From an uncultured Bacteroidia bacterium (GTDB lineage: Bacteria > Bacteroidota > Bacteroidia > J057 > CALAJH01), in the NCBI GenBank assembly GCA_937922655.1, contig CALAJH010000050.1, positions 1-64,000 of the forward strand: a DNA stretch of 64,000 bases. Reading direction: 5' to 3'. Both the position numbers and the translations under genes were made by a program. Each line of letters starts with the position of its first letter. Position 1 is the stretch's first letter. Shown in pieces: positions 33,011 through 41,444 of this stretch. The notes below the pieces were generated by a model. The model saw only the letters and a program-made list of their open reading frames with translations, searched no databases and was not told the DNA's origin.

Positions 33011-34939
33011 ATGGGCCACAACAACATTAACAAGGTCAGCACGGCGGGGACGCTCATCGCCATGGGCATCGTTTTCGGCGACATCGGCACCTCCCCCTTG
33101 TACGTTTTCAAGGCCATCGTCGGCGAACGGGCCGTTTCCGAAACGTTGGTCATGGGTGGATTTTCGTGTATTTTCTGGACGTTGTTTTTTCAAACCACCC
33201 TCAAATACATGATTATCACCCTCCGCGCCGACAACAACGGCGAGGGTGGCATTTTTTCTTTGTACGCTTTGGTACGTCGTCGGGGTGCGTGGCTCACGGC
33301 GCCCGCCGTCATCGGCGGCGCCTTTCTTTTGGCCGACGGCATCATCACCCCCCCGATTTCCGTTTCGTCCGCCATTGAGGGTTTGCGCGTCGTCAATCCC
33401 GAAATTCCCACCATTCCCATCGTCATTGCGATTTTGACGGCGCTTTTTCTCATCCAACAAATGGGTACGGCGGGTATCGGCAAGTCGTTCGGCCCGGTAA
33501 TGCTGGCATGGTTTACCTTTATCGGTGCAATGGGGCTTTTAAGCCTAATCAAATATCCGAAAATGCTTTGGGCCGTAAGTCCGTGGTACGCATACGAGCT
33601 TTTGGTCGAATATCCGGGGGGATTTTGGCTGTTGGGCGCCGTGTTTTTGTGTACCACGGGCGCGGAAGCGGTTTATTCGGATATGGGTCATTGCGGACGC
33701 GGAAATATTCGCGTCAGCTGGGTATACGTCAAAACGTGTTTGTTGTTGTCCTATGCGGGACAAGGAGCATGGATTATAACTCAGTCGCGTCTCGACGACC
33801 GTAATCCTTTTTATGCCATCGTTCCCGATGGAATGACTTGGTTTGCGATAGCCATTGCGACGATAGCGGCGGTGGTCGCGTCCCAAGCCTTGATTTCCGG
33901 TTCTTACACGCTGGTGGCCGAAGCCATTCGCCTATCTTTGTGGCCAAAAGTTAAAATCGAGTATCCGACGACCGTCAAAGGACAGCTTTATCTACCGGCA
34001 ATCAATTGGTTGATGTTGGCGGGATGTATCGGGGTGGTGTTGTATTTCCGGGAATCGGAACACATGGAAGCGGCCTACGGCTTGGCCGTAACCTGCACCA
34101 TGCTTACCACAACACTTCTGGTTTCGGTGTATATTCGGCGGGTGATGAAGGTGCACGTCGTGTTAGTGGCGTTGTTTTTATTGGTTTTTTTGGCCATAGA
34201 ATCGGTTTTTTTGTTCTCCAACGCCTTAAAGTTTACCCACGGCGGTTGGGTGTCGGTCTTGGTCGGGGCCGTTTTGATGAGCGTAATGTACGTTTGGCAC
34301 AAAGCCGGACAAATCAAGCGCAGAATCAATAAAAACGTCGATTTGCACCATTATTCGGAAGTGTTGAAAGACCTAAAAAACGACGAAACCGTTCCGCGCT
34401 TCGCGACCAACTTGGTGTTTTTGACCTCGGCGTCCGGGCCGTTGCAGGTTGAAGAACCCGTGGTGCGTTCGATTCTCAACCGCGGCCCCAAACGTGCGGA
34501 TTTATACTGGTTTTTGCACGTCGACGTCGTGGACGAACCTTATACGATGATTTACAAAACTTACGAACTCATTCCCGGCGAGGCCATTTGGGTGCGTTTC
34601 AAACTAGGGTTTCGCATCGAACCACGCATCAACGTCTTTTTTAGAATGGTCGTCGAAGACATGGTGCGCAACGGAGAAGTAAACATCAACAGCCGCTATC
34701 CGTCGCTAAAAAAATACCGAACCCCCGGAGACTTTCGTTTTGTTGTTTTCGAACGTTTCCTCTCGCATGAAAACGACCTCAAACCCCTCGATAAAATTAC
34801 GATGAACGTTTATTTTTTTCTCAAACAATTCTCGATTGCCGACACCAAAAGTTTCGGTTTGGACACCAGTAACGTAACCGTCGAACGCATCCCCTTCGTT
34901 ATCAAACCCGTCAAGGATTTGCGATTCGAAAGAGAATAA
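33011..34939 (+). CDS. kup: KUP family potassium uptake protein
   Basis: 642 residues. The N-terminus has the family signature GIVFGDIGTSPLYVFKAI, followed by about twelve membrane segments and a soluble C-terminal domain (from about residue 455). NNGEGGIFSLYALVRR, GGAFLLADGIITPPISVSSAIEGL and TTGAEAVYSDMGHCG are conserved in KUP/HAK/KT transporters, which import K+ with H+ across the inner membrane. The ATG at 33011 is preferred over an upstream TTG that would lie inside the promoter box. The stop codon is embedded in the terminator hairpin. Confidence 0.95.
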   Translation: MGHNNINKVSTAGTLIAMGIVFGDIGTSPLYVFKAIVGERAVSETLVMGGFSCIFWTLFFQTTLKYMIITLRADNNGEGGIFSLYALVRRRGAWLTAPAVIGGAFLLADGIITPPISVSSAIEGLRVVNPEIPTIPIVIAILTALFLIQQMGTAGIGKSFGPVMLAWFTFIGAMGLLSLIKYPKMLWAVSPWYAYELLVEYPGGFWLLGAVFLCTTGAEAVYSDMGHCGRGNIRVSWVYVKTCLLLSYAGQGAWIITQSRLDDRNPFYAIVPDGMTWFAIAIATIAAVVASQALISGSYTLVAEAIRLSLWPKVKIEYPTTVKGQLYLPAINWLMLAGCIGVVLYFRESEHMEAAYGLAVTCTMLTTTLLVSVYIRRVMKVHVVLVALFLLVFLAIESVFLFSNALKFTHGGWVSVLVGAVLMSVMYVWHKAGQIKRRINKNVDLHHYSEVLKDLKNDETVPRFATNLVFLTSASGPLQVEEPVVRSILNRGPKRADLYWFLHVDVVDEPYTMIYKTYELIPGEAIWVRFKLGFRIEPRINVFFRMVVEDMVRNGEVNINSRYPSLKKYRTPGDFRFVVFERFLSHENDLKPLDKITMNVYFFLKQFSIADTKSFGLDTSNVTVERIPFVIKPVKDLRFERE

Positions 34940-34971
34940 AGCGGCGGATGCCGGATTGCGTCCACCGCTTT
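34938..34971. terminator. Bidirectional hairpin between kup and aceB
   Basis: AAAGCGGCGGA and TCCACCGCTTT form an 11-position stem (one mismatch) with a 12-base loop. The A of the kup stop codon is the first base of the stem. Confidence 0.6.
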
Positions 34972-35010
34972 GGGTTTTGAATGTGCTTTTTCATGAAGTC
35001 GTATTGGCTG

Positions 35011-36573
35011 TTACAATAATTCGTAAGCGGGTAGCGTAAGAAACTCGACAAAATCGTCTTGTAAAACCAAATTTTTAAGTATTTCGGCCGCTTGCGGATA
35101 ACCGGTCGAATCGAAGTCGGGGCCGAGTCGAAGCCGATGTTTTTCCAATTCTTCATGGAACAGACGTTGAAAAAGCTCCGGAGAAAGCGAACGGCCGTCG
35201 TCGAGCCGGGCGTTGTGGTGCACCCATTGCCACAATTGAGAACGGGAAATTTCCGCCGTCGCCGCGTCCTCCATGAGATTGTAAATCGGTACACATCCCA
35301 AACCTTTGAGCCACGCGGCCACATATTGCAAACCAACGTCGATGTTGAGTCGCACGCCCTCTTCGGTGATTCTGCCTTCGGGTACACGAAGAAGGTCTTC
35401 GGCATCGACGCAAACGTCGTCGCGCGTTATGTGGATTTGGTTGGGGCCGGGCATGAGCCGGTCGAAAACCTCTTTGGCGACGGAAACCAGTCCGGGATGG
35501 GCCACCCAAGTGCCGTCGTGTCCGTCGGACGCTTCGCGTTCTTTGTCGGCACGGACTTTGGCGATGGCCGCGTCGTTGGCCGCAGGGTCGTTTTTAATCG
35601 GAATTTGCGCGGCCATTCCCCCCATGGCGTGCGCCCCGCGTCGATGACAGGTTTTTATCAACAACAAAGAATACGCACGCATACAAGGCGTGGTCATGGT
35701 GACGGAGGCGCGGTCGGGCAAAATGCGACCGGGGTCGCGGCGAAATTTTTTAATGATGCTGAAAATATAATCCCAACGTCCGCAGTTGAGGCCGGTGACG
35801 TGGTCGCGAAGTTCGTAAAGGATTTCGTCCATTTCGAAGGCGGCCAAAATCGTTTCGATAAGAACGGTGGCCTTTGTCGTTCCCATGGGCAAGCCGAGCG
35901 CTTCTTGGGCAAAAACGAATACATCGTTCCAAAGCCGGGCTTCAAGACGGGATTCGAGTTTGGGCAAATAAAAATAAGGTCCGGAACCGCGCGAAATCAA
36001 TTCTTTGGCGTTGTGGAAAAAAAACAGGCCGAAATCGAAAAGAGCGCCCGAACCGGGTCGGCCGTCGTATATAAAATGTTTTTCGGGCAAGGCCCAGCCT
36101 CGCGGACGAACCATAAGTACCGCCGTTTTTTCGTTGAGTCCGTATTCTTTTCCTTCGGGCGAACGGTATTCGATCTGCCGGCGCACGGCATCGAAAAGGT
36201 TGCGTTGGCCCCGTACAACGTTTTCCCGGGTTGGGGAATTGGAATCTTCGAAGTCGGCCATAAAAACGTTGGCGCCGGCGTTAAGGGCGTTGATGACCAT
36301 TTTTCGGTCTACGGGACCGGTAATTTCCACCCGTCGGTCGATTAGGTCGGGCGGCGTGCCTTTAATTTTCCAATCGCCGTTGCGAACCTCCTCGGTTTCG
36401 GGCAAAAAATCGGGATATTTCCTGGCTTCAATGAGGCGTTGTCGCGATTTTCGGGCTTCAAGCAGTTCAAGACGGCGTGCGTCGAAACGGCGGTGAAGTT
36501 CCGCAACAAAGTCGAGGGCTTCGTCCGTCAATATACCGGCATCCTCCTGCCCTATAAATTGTCTGCTTTGCAT
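35011..36573 (-). CDS. aceB: Malate synthase A
   Basis: 520 residues from the ATG at 36573 ([17 protein letters not shown]). Signatures of the malate synthase TIM barrel are clear: [69 protein letters not shown] and the C-terminal [19 protein letters not shown] with the catalytic aspartate region. It condenses glyoxylate and acetyl-CoA to malate in the glyoxylate shunt. Isocitrate lyase, the usual neighbour, is not in the window. The frame stays open further upstream but without coding character. A shortened box (TATTTTG) lies at 36627-36633. Confidence 0.95.
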   Translation of the reverse strand: MQSRQFIGQEDAGILTDEALDFVAELHRRFDARRLELLEARKSRQRLIEARKYPDFLPETEEVRNGDWKIKGTPPDLIDRRVEITGPVDRKMVINALNAGANVFMADFEDSNSPTRENVVRGQRNLFDAVRRQIEYRSPEGKEYGLNEKTAVLMVRPRGWALPEKHFIYDGRPGSGALFDFGLFFFHNAKELISRGSGPYFYLPKLESRLEARLWNDVFVFAQEALGLPMGTTKATVLIETILAAFEMDEILYELRDHVTGLNCGRWDYIFSIIKKFRRDPGRILPDRASVTMTTPCMRAYSLLLIKTCHRRGAHAMGGMAAQIPIKNDPAANDAAIAKVRADKEREASDGHDGTWVAHPGLVSVAKEVFDRLMPGPNQIHITRDDVCVDAEDLLRVPEGRITEEGVRLNIDVGLQYVAAWLKGLGCVPIYNLMEDAATAEISRSQLWQWVHHNARLDDGRSLSPELFQRLFHEELEKHRLRLGPDFDSTGYPQAAEILKNLVLQDDFVEFLTLPAYELL

Positions 36574-36731
36574 GATGTAACCCCGCACCGTGTCGAAATT
36601 AAAACGGGCGTGTACGGGCGAAATTACAAAATATCCTTTTGCCCTTCGACAAAATTCGCCCGCTCGTGCGAGGACAACGTTTCCGTGGGAAAACCCCTGC
36701 TTTTTTACAAACAAAATTCGGTCTCAAATCG

Positions 36732-36739
36732 TATATTTG
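36732..36739 (+). promoter_or_regulatory. -7 promoter box of the enoyl-CoA hydratase gene
   Basis: TATATTTG, 20 bp before the ATG at 36760. Confidence 0.55.
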
Positions 36740-36759
36740 CCGTTGAAACGAAAAGTTGC

Positions 36760-37539
36760 ATGGAATATCAATTTCTATTGGTAAAGCCGAACGTACGTCC
36801 GGGGGTTACGGTCGTACAAATCAATCGTCCGAAAGAGTTAAACGCCCTCAATCGGACGGTAATGGAAGAGATAGGAGCGGCGCTGACGGCGGCGGACGCC
36901 GACGAAGCATGTCGTTGCGTGGTACTGACGGGCAACGAACGCGCCTTTGCCGCGGGCGCCGACATCAAAGAAATGGCCGACGCGTCGGCCGTAGAGATGC
37001 TCAACCGCGACCAATTCGCCCGATGGGAAATTATTCGCAAAACCAAAAAGCCCGTCATTGCGGCGGTGAGCGGATTTTGTTTGGGCGGCGGGTGCGAATT
37101 GGCGATGTTGTGCGACATGATAGTCGCATCGGAGTCGGCGCAGTTCGGACAACCCGAGGTAAACATCGGAGTCATGCCCGGGGCCGGCGGTACCCAACGC
37201 CTAACCAAAGCCGTCGGCAAAGCCCTTGCCATGGAAATCGCCCTGACGGGACGCTTTTTCCCCGCCCAAAAAATGTTGGAGGCGGGTTTGATTAACCGCG
37301 TTGTACCGACCGAACTATACTTTCAAGAAGCGATTAAATTGGCGGAAGAAATTGCACAAAAGCCGCCCGTTGCCGTACGTTTGATTAAGGAGTCGATCAA
37401 TGCGGCGTTTGAAACACATTTGGACGAAGGGCTGATGCGCGAACGCAAGAACTTTTACCTGCTTTTCGCCACGGAAGACCAAAAGGAAGGGATGGCCGCG
37501 TTTGTCGAAAAACGCAAAGCGGAATGGAAAGGAAAATAA
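36760..37539 (+). CDS. Enoyl-CoA hydratase/isomerase family protein
   Basis: 259 residues, typical crotonase length. Oxyanion-hole regions ERAFAAGADIKEM (60-72) and GFCLGGGCELAM are present, and both catalytic glutamates of true hydratases are visible, E113 (GGGCELAM) and E133 (GQPEVNIGVMPGAGGTQRL). It should hydrate 2-enoyl-CoA (short chain, for example crotonyl-CoA) in fatty-acid or butanoate metabolism. The frame is open upstream inside the aceB region, but homology and the promoter box start at 36760. Likely co-transcribed with the next gene (7 bp gap). Confidence 0.9.
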   Translation: MEYQFLLVKPNVRPGVTVVQINRPKELNALNRTVMEEIGAALTAADADEACRCVVLTGNERAFAAGADIKEMADASAVEMLNRDQFARWEIIRKTKKPVIAAVSGFCLGGGCELAMLCDMIVASESAQFGQPEVNIGVMPGAGGTQRLTKAVGKALAMEIALTGRFFPAQKMLEAGLINRVVPTELYFQEAIKLAEEIAQKPPVAVRLIKESINAAFETHLDEGLMRERKNFYLLFATEDQKEGMAAFVEKRKAEWKGK

Positions 37540-37546
37540 CGGGCGG

Positions 37547-38404
37547 ATGATGGACGAAGCCAAGTTCAACGCGCTGGTGCGTCTCTTGGACGACCCCGAC
37601 CCCTTGGTGGCCGAGGCCGTCGAACGCGAAATGACCGCCCTCGGCATCGAAGGCGTCGCATGGCTCGAAGAAGCGTGGGAACGCGCCGACAGCGAGTCCA
37701 TTCAATACAAAATCGAGGAAACCATACAGCGCATTCAAACCTCCCACTACACCCAAAAACTCTTGGACTGGCGGCTGGCCGGCGGAGAAAACCTCTTCGA
37801 GGGATGGTGGATATTGACCCAAATTCAATATCCGACCATGAATCTCGCCGCCCTACAAAACGAACTCAAACGCATGGCCCACAAAATATGGTTGAACCTC
37901 GACCCTTACATGACCGACGTCGAAAAACTCGTCGTCGTTAACAAACACGTCTACCACCTCAACCACTATTCGGGCAATTACGGCCCCGACGACAACCCCG
38001 ATTACAACTTTCTCAAAACCATCATCGAAACCAAACGGAGCAATTCGTTGGGTTTGGCCGCGTTTTATTACGGCCTGTGCAACGAATTGGGCATCATGCT
38101 TCAACTCGTGAACTTTCAAGGTTATTACGCCCTGAGATATTACAGCCGGGACTCGCATTTTTATGTGGACACCTTTAACAACGGAGCGTTTTTCAGCCCC
38201 GAGAACGTCGTACAGTTTTTAAAAAAAATTAAAAGCGAACCCGACCCGAACTACTACAAACCTCTTTCCAACATCTACATCATCCTGCAATTGATTCGCC
38301 AACTGGCCGACGGTTACAGGGAAACCAAGCCCGAACGTGCGGAAATTTATCAACAACTTCTCAAAGATATCGAAATCAAACTTCCGGGTTCAACGTTGAT
38401 ATAA
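37547..38404 (+). CDS. SirB1-like transglutaminase-fold protein
   Basis: 285 residues from the ATG at 37547 (a second ATG follows directly). The central part matches the Transglut_core2/SirB1 pattern: NKHVYHLNHYSGNYGPDDNPDYNFLKTIIETKRSNSLGLAAFYYGLCNELGIMLQLVNFQGYYALRY. In this family the transglutaminase catalytic cysteine is generally absent, and the function is unknown. The first ~100 residues form a helical repeat-like domain. Follows the hydratase gene closely and precedes thiS by 9 bp, so an operon is probable. Confidence 0.75.
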   Translation: MMDEAKFNALVRLLDDPDPLVAEAVEREMTALGIEGVAWLEEAWERADSESIQYKIEETIQRIQTSHYTQKLLDWRLAGGENLFEGWWILTQIQYPTMNLAALQNELKRMAHKIWLNLDPYMTDVEKLVVVNKHVYHLNHYSGNYGPDDNPDYNFLKTIIETKRSNSLGLAAFYYGLCNELGIMLQLVNFQGYYALRYYSRDSHFYVDTFNNGAFFSPENVVQFLKKIKSEPDPNYYKPLSNIYIILQLIRQLADGYRETKPERAEIYQQLLKDIEIKLPGSTLI

Positions 38405-38413
38405 AATCAAAAA

Positions 38414-38623
38414 ATGGAACTAACGTTAAACGGAGAAATTTTTGTTTATGACGGCGCCGACGCCACACTCGCCGAATTAATCGAACGCTTGGGAATGACT
38501 ACGGACGTTCGCGGCGTGGCGGCGGCGGTCAATGGAAAAGTGATACCCGCCGGCCATTGGAATGCCACCCCCCTTCACGACGGCGATCGCATCGAAATCG
38601 TTACCGCTTTTCAAGGGGGATAA
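38414..38623 (+). CDS. thiS: Sulfur carrier protein ThiS
   Basis: 69 residues, ubiquitin-like beta-grasp protein with the required C-terminal Gly-Gly (VTAFQGG) that is adenylated and thiocarboxylated to supply sulfur for thiazole synthesis. The start (MELTLNGEIF) and the NGKVIP stretch are typical. No other thi genes are adjacent; in many Bacteroidota thiS heads a thiamine operon, so this is an isolated copy. Confidence 0.85.
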   Translation: MELTLNGEIFVYDGADATLAELIERLGMTTDVRGVAAAVNGKVIPAGHWNATPLHDGDRIEIVTAFQGG

Positions 38624-38643
38624 CGAATTTGCGGTAATTTTCG

Positions 38644-38651
38644 TAGATTTG
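38644..38651 (+). promoter_or_regulatory. -7 promoter box of the nfu-like gene
   Basis: TAGATTTG ends 4 bp before the ATG at 38656, predicting a leaderless transcript. Confidence 0.5.
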
Positions 38652-38655
38652 AACC

Positions 38656-38904
38656 ATGGACTCAACGGAAAAACACAAACTTCTTGATCGCGTCGAAGCC
38701 TCGTTGGGTTCGATACGCGACTACCTCAAAGCCGACGGGGGAGACGTGGAAATTCACGACCTCTTGCCCGACTATACCCTCGAACTTCGGCTCTTGGGAG
38801 CGTGCGCTTGTTGCGAAATGAGCGATATGACCATGAAAGCGGGCGTCGAACGCGCGATACGCTCCGCCGTTCCCGAAATTGAAAAAGTCGTTACCGTCCA
38901 TTAA
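38656..38904 (+). CDS. NifU C-terminal domain (Nfu-type) iron-sulfur protein
   Basis: 82 residues. KADGGDVEIHDL and LLGACACCEMSDMTMKAGVERAIR match the NifU C-terminal domain; C50 and C53 (GACACC) form the CxxC that coordinates a transferable [4Fe-4S] cluster between two subunits, with an extra cysteine at 52. Small stand-alone members are carriers for Fe-S assembly or DUF59-type maturation. Its stop overlaps the stop of the convergent dedA gene. Confidence 0.85.
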   Translation: MDSTEKHKLLDRVEASLGSIRDYLKADGGDVEIHDLLPDYTLELRLLGACACCEMSDMTMKAGVERAIRSAVPEIEKVVTVH

Positions 38905-39566
38905 CTGCCGCTCCGTTTTTTCGACCGATATTCTTGCCCCACGGAGTACACCACGGGTACCACCGACAAAACGATAATCGTCAAAGTAATGAGCGGCACG
39001 GCGGGCTTGATTTTCGTCAAAACGAATTCCTGCGGCAAATAAGCGACGGGCAAATATCCTAAGAGCGTCATGGAAAAAATCCACGCCACGCCGCCGACGA
39101 CATTGTAAGAAACGAAGGTTCTGTATTCCATTTGCGCCACGCCCGCAACCGTAGGTACGAACGTTCGCACTATCGGAACGAACCGACCTAAAATTATCGC
39201 CTTTCCACCGTGTTTGTCGTAAAATTTTTTGGCTTTAACGACATGGTCGGGGTTGAAAAGCAAAGATTTAGGTCGAACGAACAAGGCCTTGCCCAATTTT
39301 TTTCCGATAAGATACCCCGTTTGGTCGCCAACGACGGCGGCCGCCGTCAGGCAAAGCAGTATCGTCAGTATCGAATGAGGAATGTAGCCGAGTCCGCAAA
39401 AAAATCCGGTAACAAAGAGCAGGGAGTCGCCGGGGAGAAAAAAACCGGCCATCAATCCCGTTTCCGCAAAAACGATGAGAATCAATACGGGCAGGGCGTA
39501 TTCGCCGGCGGTGCGGAGGATAAATTCCGGATCTAGGTACCCTTTGAGGGTCAGGAGCCATTCCAT
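38901..39566 (-). CDS. DedA family membrane protein
   Basis: 221 residues with several membrane segments. Hallmarks of DedA/SNARE-associated (VTT) proteins are present: FAETGLMAGFFLPGDSLLFVTGFF near residue 34, VVGDQTGYLIGKKLG, and the GRFVPIVRTFVPTVAGVAQM motif with the conserved arginines. The family acts in polyprenyl-phosphate or phospholipid flipping and membrane homeostasis. It lies 17 bp after the alpha/beta hydrolase gene but has its own promoter box in that gap. Confidence 0.9.
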   Translation of the reverse strand: MEWLLTLKGYLDPEFILRTAGEYALPVLILIVFAETGLMAGFFLPGDSLLFVTGFFCGLGYIPHSILTILLCLTAAAVVGDQTGYLIGKKLGKALFVRPKSLLFNPDHVVKAKKFYDKHGGKAIILGRFVPIVRTFVPTVAGVAQMEYRTFVSYNVVGGVAWIFSMTLLGYLPVAYLPQEFVLTKIKPAVPLITLTIIVLSVVPVVYSVGQEYRSKKRSGS

Positions 39567-39570
39567 GGCC

Positions 39571-39578
39571 CAAAGTTA
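39571..39578 (-). promoter_or_regulatory. -7 promoter box of the dedA gene
   Basis: CAAAGTTA reads TAACTTTG on the minus strand, 4 bp before the ATG at 39566; predicted leaderless. Confidence 0.5.
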
Positions 39579-39583
39579 TACAA

Positions 39584-40207
39584 TTACCTTGTCATAGCCG
39601 CCACTTCGGCCAAAGTTTCTTGCGGTATTGCGTGTCCGCCGTCGAAAACAACGGCTTGAAAACGGTAGTTCGCTAAAACCGCTCGTGCTTCTTCGATTTT
39701 TTCGGGCTTGACGAAGGGGTCTTGGGTGCCGTAAACGACGAAAACGCCCGCGTCGGGAAATCGTTCGAGGCCGCCCGGTTCCCGAGGAATCGAACCGGCC
39801 CATAGAATAACGTTTCTAACGTTGAAACGGGTACGCTTAAGCCAACGCCAAAGCGTTGAAACGCCTTGCGAAAACCCCAAAGCCGTGATTTCCAGACCTT
39901 CGGCCCCGACTTTTTCCAACACCGCCTCCAAGTATTCAAAATTGTCTTCGATTTCTTCGAGACGGTGTTCCTTGGTCAGCCACGATGCGCCAACCCGCGT
40001 CCAATCGTCGGACAAATAGAATCGGTTCATGGCCTCGGGCGCGACGACAAACGTTGTTGCATCGGCCAAAAAGTCAAATTTTTGAACGAAAAGTCCCGCC
40101 AATTGTCCGTAGCCATGGATTACGAGCCATAGCTTTCGGGTTTGCGGGGTTTTCGTTCCAACGGTGTAATACCTTGCGCTTCGCCGAACGTCTATTTTGT
40201 GTTCCAC
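39584..40207 (-). CDS. Alpha/beta hydrolase (carboxylesterase-like)
   Basis: 207 residues. The catalytic triad can be placed: nucleophile S113 in GFSQG, acid D163 in YGTQDPF and H192 in DGGHAI, with the oxyanion stretch VIHGYGQ near residue 29. Length and spacing fit the YpfH/phospholipase-carboxylesterase group of small esterases; the substrate is unknown. It starts 2 bp after the SDR gene and is therefore its operon partner. Confidence 0.85.
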   Translation of the reverse strand: MEHKIDVRRSARYYTVGTKTPQTRKLWLVIHGYGQLAGLFVQKFDFLADATTFVVAPEAMNRFYLSDDWTRVGASWLTKEHRLEEIEDNFEYLEAVLEKVGAEGLEITALGFSQGVSTLWRWLKRTRFNVRNVILWAGSIPREPGGLERFPDAGVFVVYGTQDPFVKPEKIEEARAVLANYRFQAVVFDGGHAIPQETLAEVAAMTR

Positions 40208-40209
40208 CT

Positions 40210-41031
40210 TTAAATAAAAAAGTCGGGTACCAATTCCACTCCCGGCGTTACGGCGTAAACGTCGAGGTCGGTAATTCCGTTTTTGACGAGGACTTCGTCG
40301 TCGATGAAAAAGTTGCCGGAAACGGTTTTGGCGTCTTGGGAAAGGATGAAATAGGCGGCGTCGGCCATGATTTCGGGTTTACGACAACGGCTGACGACTT
40401 CGTCGCCGCCGAGCAGGTTTTGGACGGCGGCGGTGGCAATGGCCGTTCTGGGCCAAAGAGCGTTGACCCCTACCTTGCCTTTGAACTCTTCGGCCATTCC
40501 CAACACACACATACTCATACCGTATTTGGCTATGGTATAAGCGACATGATTGGCAAACCAACGCGCTTCCATGTTCAAAGGTGGGGAAATATTAAGGATG
40601 TGAGGGTTGTCGGCTTTGAGCAAATGGGGCAAACAAGCCTGAGAACACAAAAAAGTACCGCGGGCATTGACCTGATTCATGAGGTCGTAACGCTTCATGG
40701 GCGTATGTAGTGTACCGGTGAGGCTAATGGCCGAGGCGTTGTTGACCAATATGTCTATGCCGCCAAAAGTTTTGACGGTCTGTTCGACGGCGGCATAAAC
40801 GGCGTTTTCATCGCGTATATCCACTTGCAAGGGGAGGGCCTTACCCCCCGCCGCCTCTATTTCTTTGGCCGCGCTAAAAATGGTTCCCGGAAGTTTGGGA
40901 TGTTCTTCGGCGGTTTTGGCCGCGATAACAACGTTCGCCCCTTCGCGCCCCAAACGCTCGCCAATGGATTTGCCTATACCCCTGCTTCCCCCGGTGATGA
41001 ATACCGTTTTCCCCTCAAATCTTCTGTTCAT
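40210..41031 (-). CDS. SDR family oxidoreductase (HSDL2-like)
   Basis: 273 residues. Rossmann motif TGGSRGIG (13-20), NNAS (97-100), S149 and the catalytic YxxxK at Y165-K169 (AYTIAKYGM). The extended C-terminus (ALWPRTAIATAAV, GNFFIDDEVLVKNGITDLDVY) resembles the hydroxysteroid dehydrogenase-like 2 subgroup, in which the substrate is a fatty-acyl or lipid-derived alcohol. Together with the following hydrolase it may act on a lipid-like ester. The promoter box is at 41059-41066. Confidence 0.85.
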   Translation of the reverse strand: MNRRFEGKTVFITGGSRGIGKSIGERLGREGANVVIAAKTAEEHPKLPGTIFSAAKEIEAAGGKALPLQVDIRDENAVYAAVEQTVKTFGGIDILVNNASAISLTGTLHTPMKRYDLMNQVNARGTFLCSQACLPHLLKADNPHILNISPPLNMEARWFANHVAYTIAKYGMSMCVLGMAEEFKGKVGVNALWPRTAIATAAVQNLLGGDEVVSRCRKPEIMADAAYFILSQDAKTVSGNFFIDDEVLVKNGITDLDVYAVTPGVELVPDFFI

Positions 41032-41058
41032 GCCGCGTGTAAATCGTTAAATACCTCG

Positions 41059-41066
41059 CAAAGATA
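41059..41066 (-). promoter_or_regulatory. -7 promoter box of the SDR-hydrolase operon
   Basis: CAAAGATA reads TATCTTTG on the minus strand, 27 bp before the ATG at 41031. Confidence 0.5.
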
Positions 41067-41303
41067 GCGTTTTAAGAAGTAGAATCGCAAAAAATTAAAG
41101 TTCGGAGTAGTGTAAACCGGTATGGGTATAAACGACAAAACCGCCGGAACCGATGAGCGCGTAATTTGACCAAAAAGCAACTTTTTTCCGACCAAGCGCG
41201 AGACTTTAAAACGCAACGCGCCGTTAAAACGACCGGTGGGTTTGTTCTCTTTGAGATGGAAACCGGTTATTTTCCCTTGGATAAGTTGTTTTTCGTTTCG
41301 TTT

Positions 41304-41405
41304 TTACGGTATTGCGGCTTCCACAAGCCGTGCCCTGTTGAAACGTTCGTACTGCAAATATCATACTTTTAAGCTTGTGGATATTTTTTTCCATCATTAC
41401 CCGGG
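41304..41405 (+). repeat. Shared upstream element, copy C
   Basis: TTACGGTATTGCGGCTT (from 41304) and GTGGATATTTTTTTCCATC (from 41377) match copy A at 18753-18847, with 73 rather than 66 bp between block starts. It lies directly before the promoter box of the paralogous surface protein. Confidence 0.65.
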
Positions 41406-41416
41406 TTACATCGCCC

Positions 41417-41424
41417 TATTTTTG
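41417..41424 (+). promoter_or_regulatory. -7 promoter box of the 41445 surface protein
   Basis: TATTTTTG, 20 bp before the ATG at 41445. Confidence 0.5.
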
Positions 41425-41444
41425 TAACTTACGCCGATAATCCA

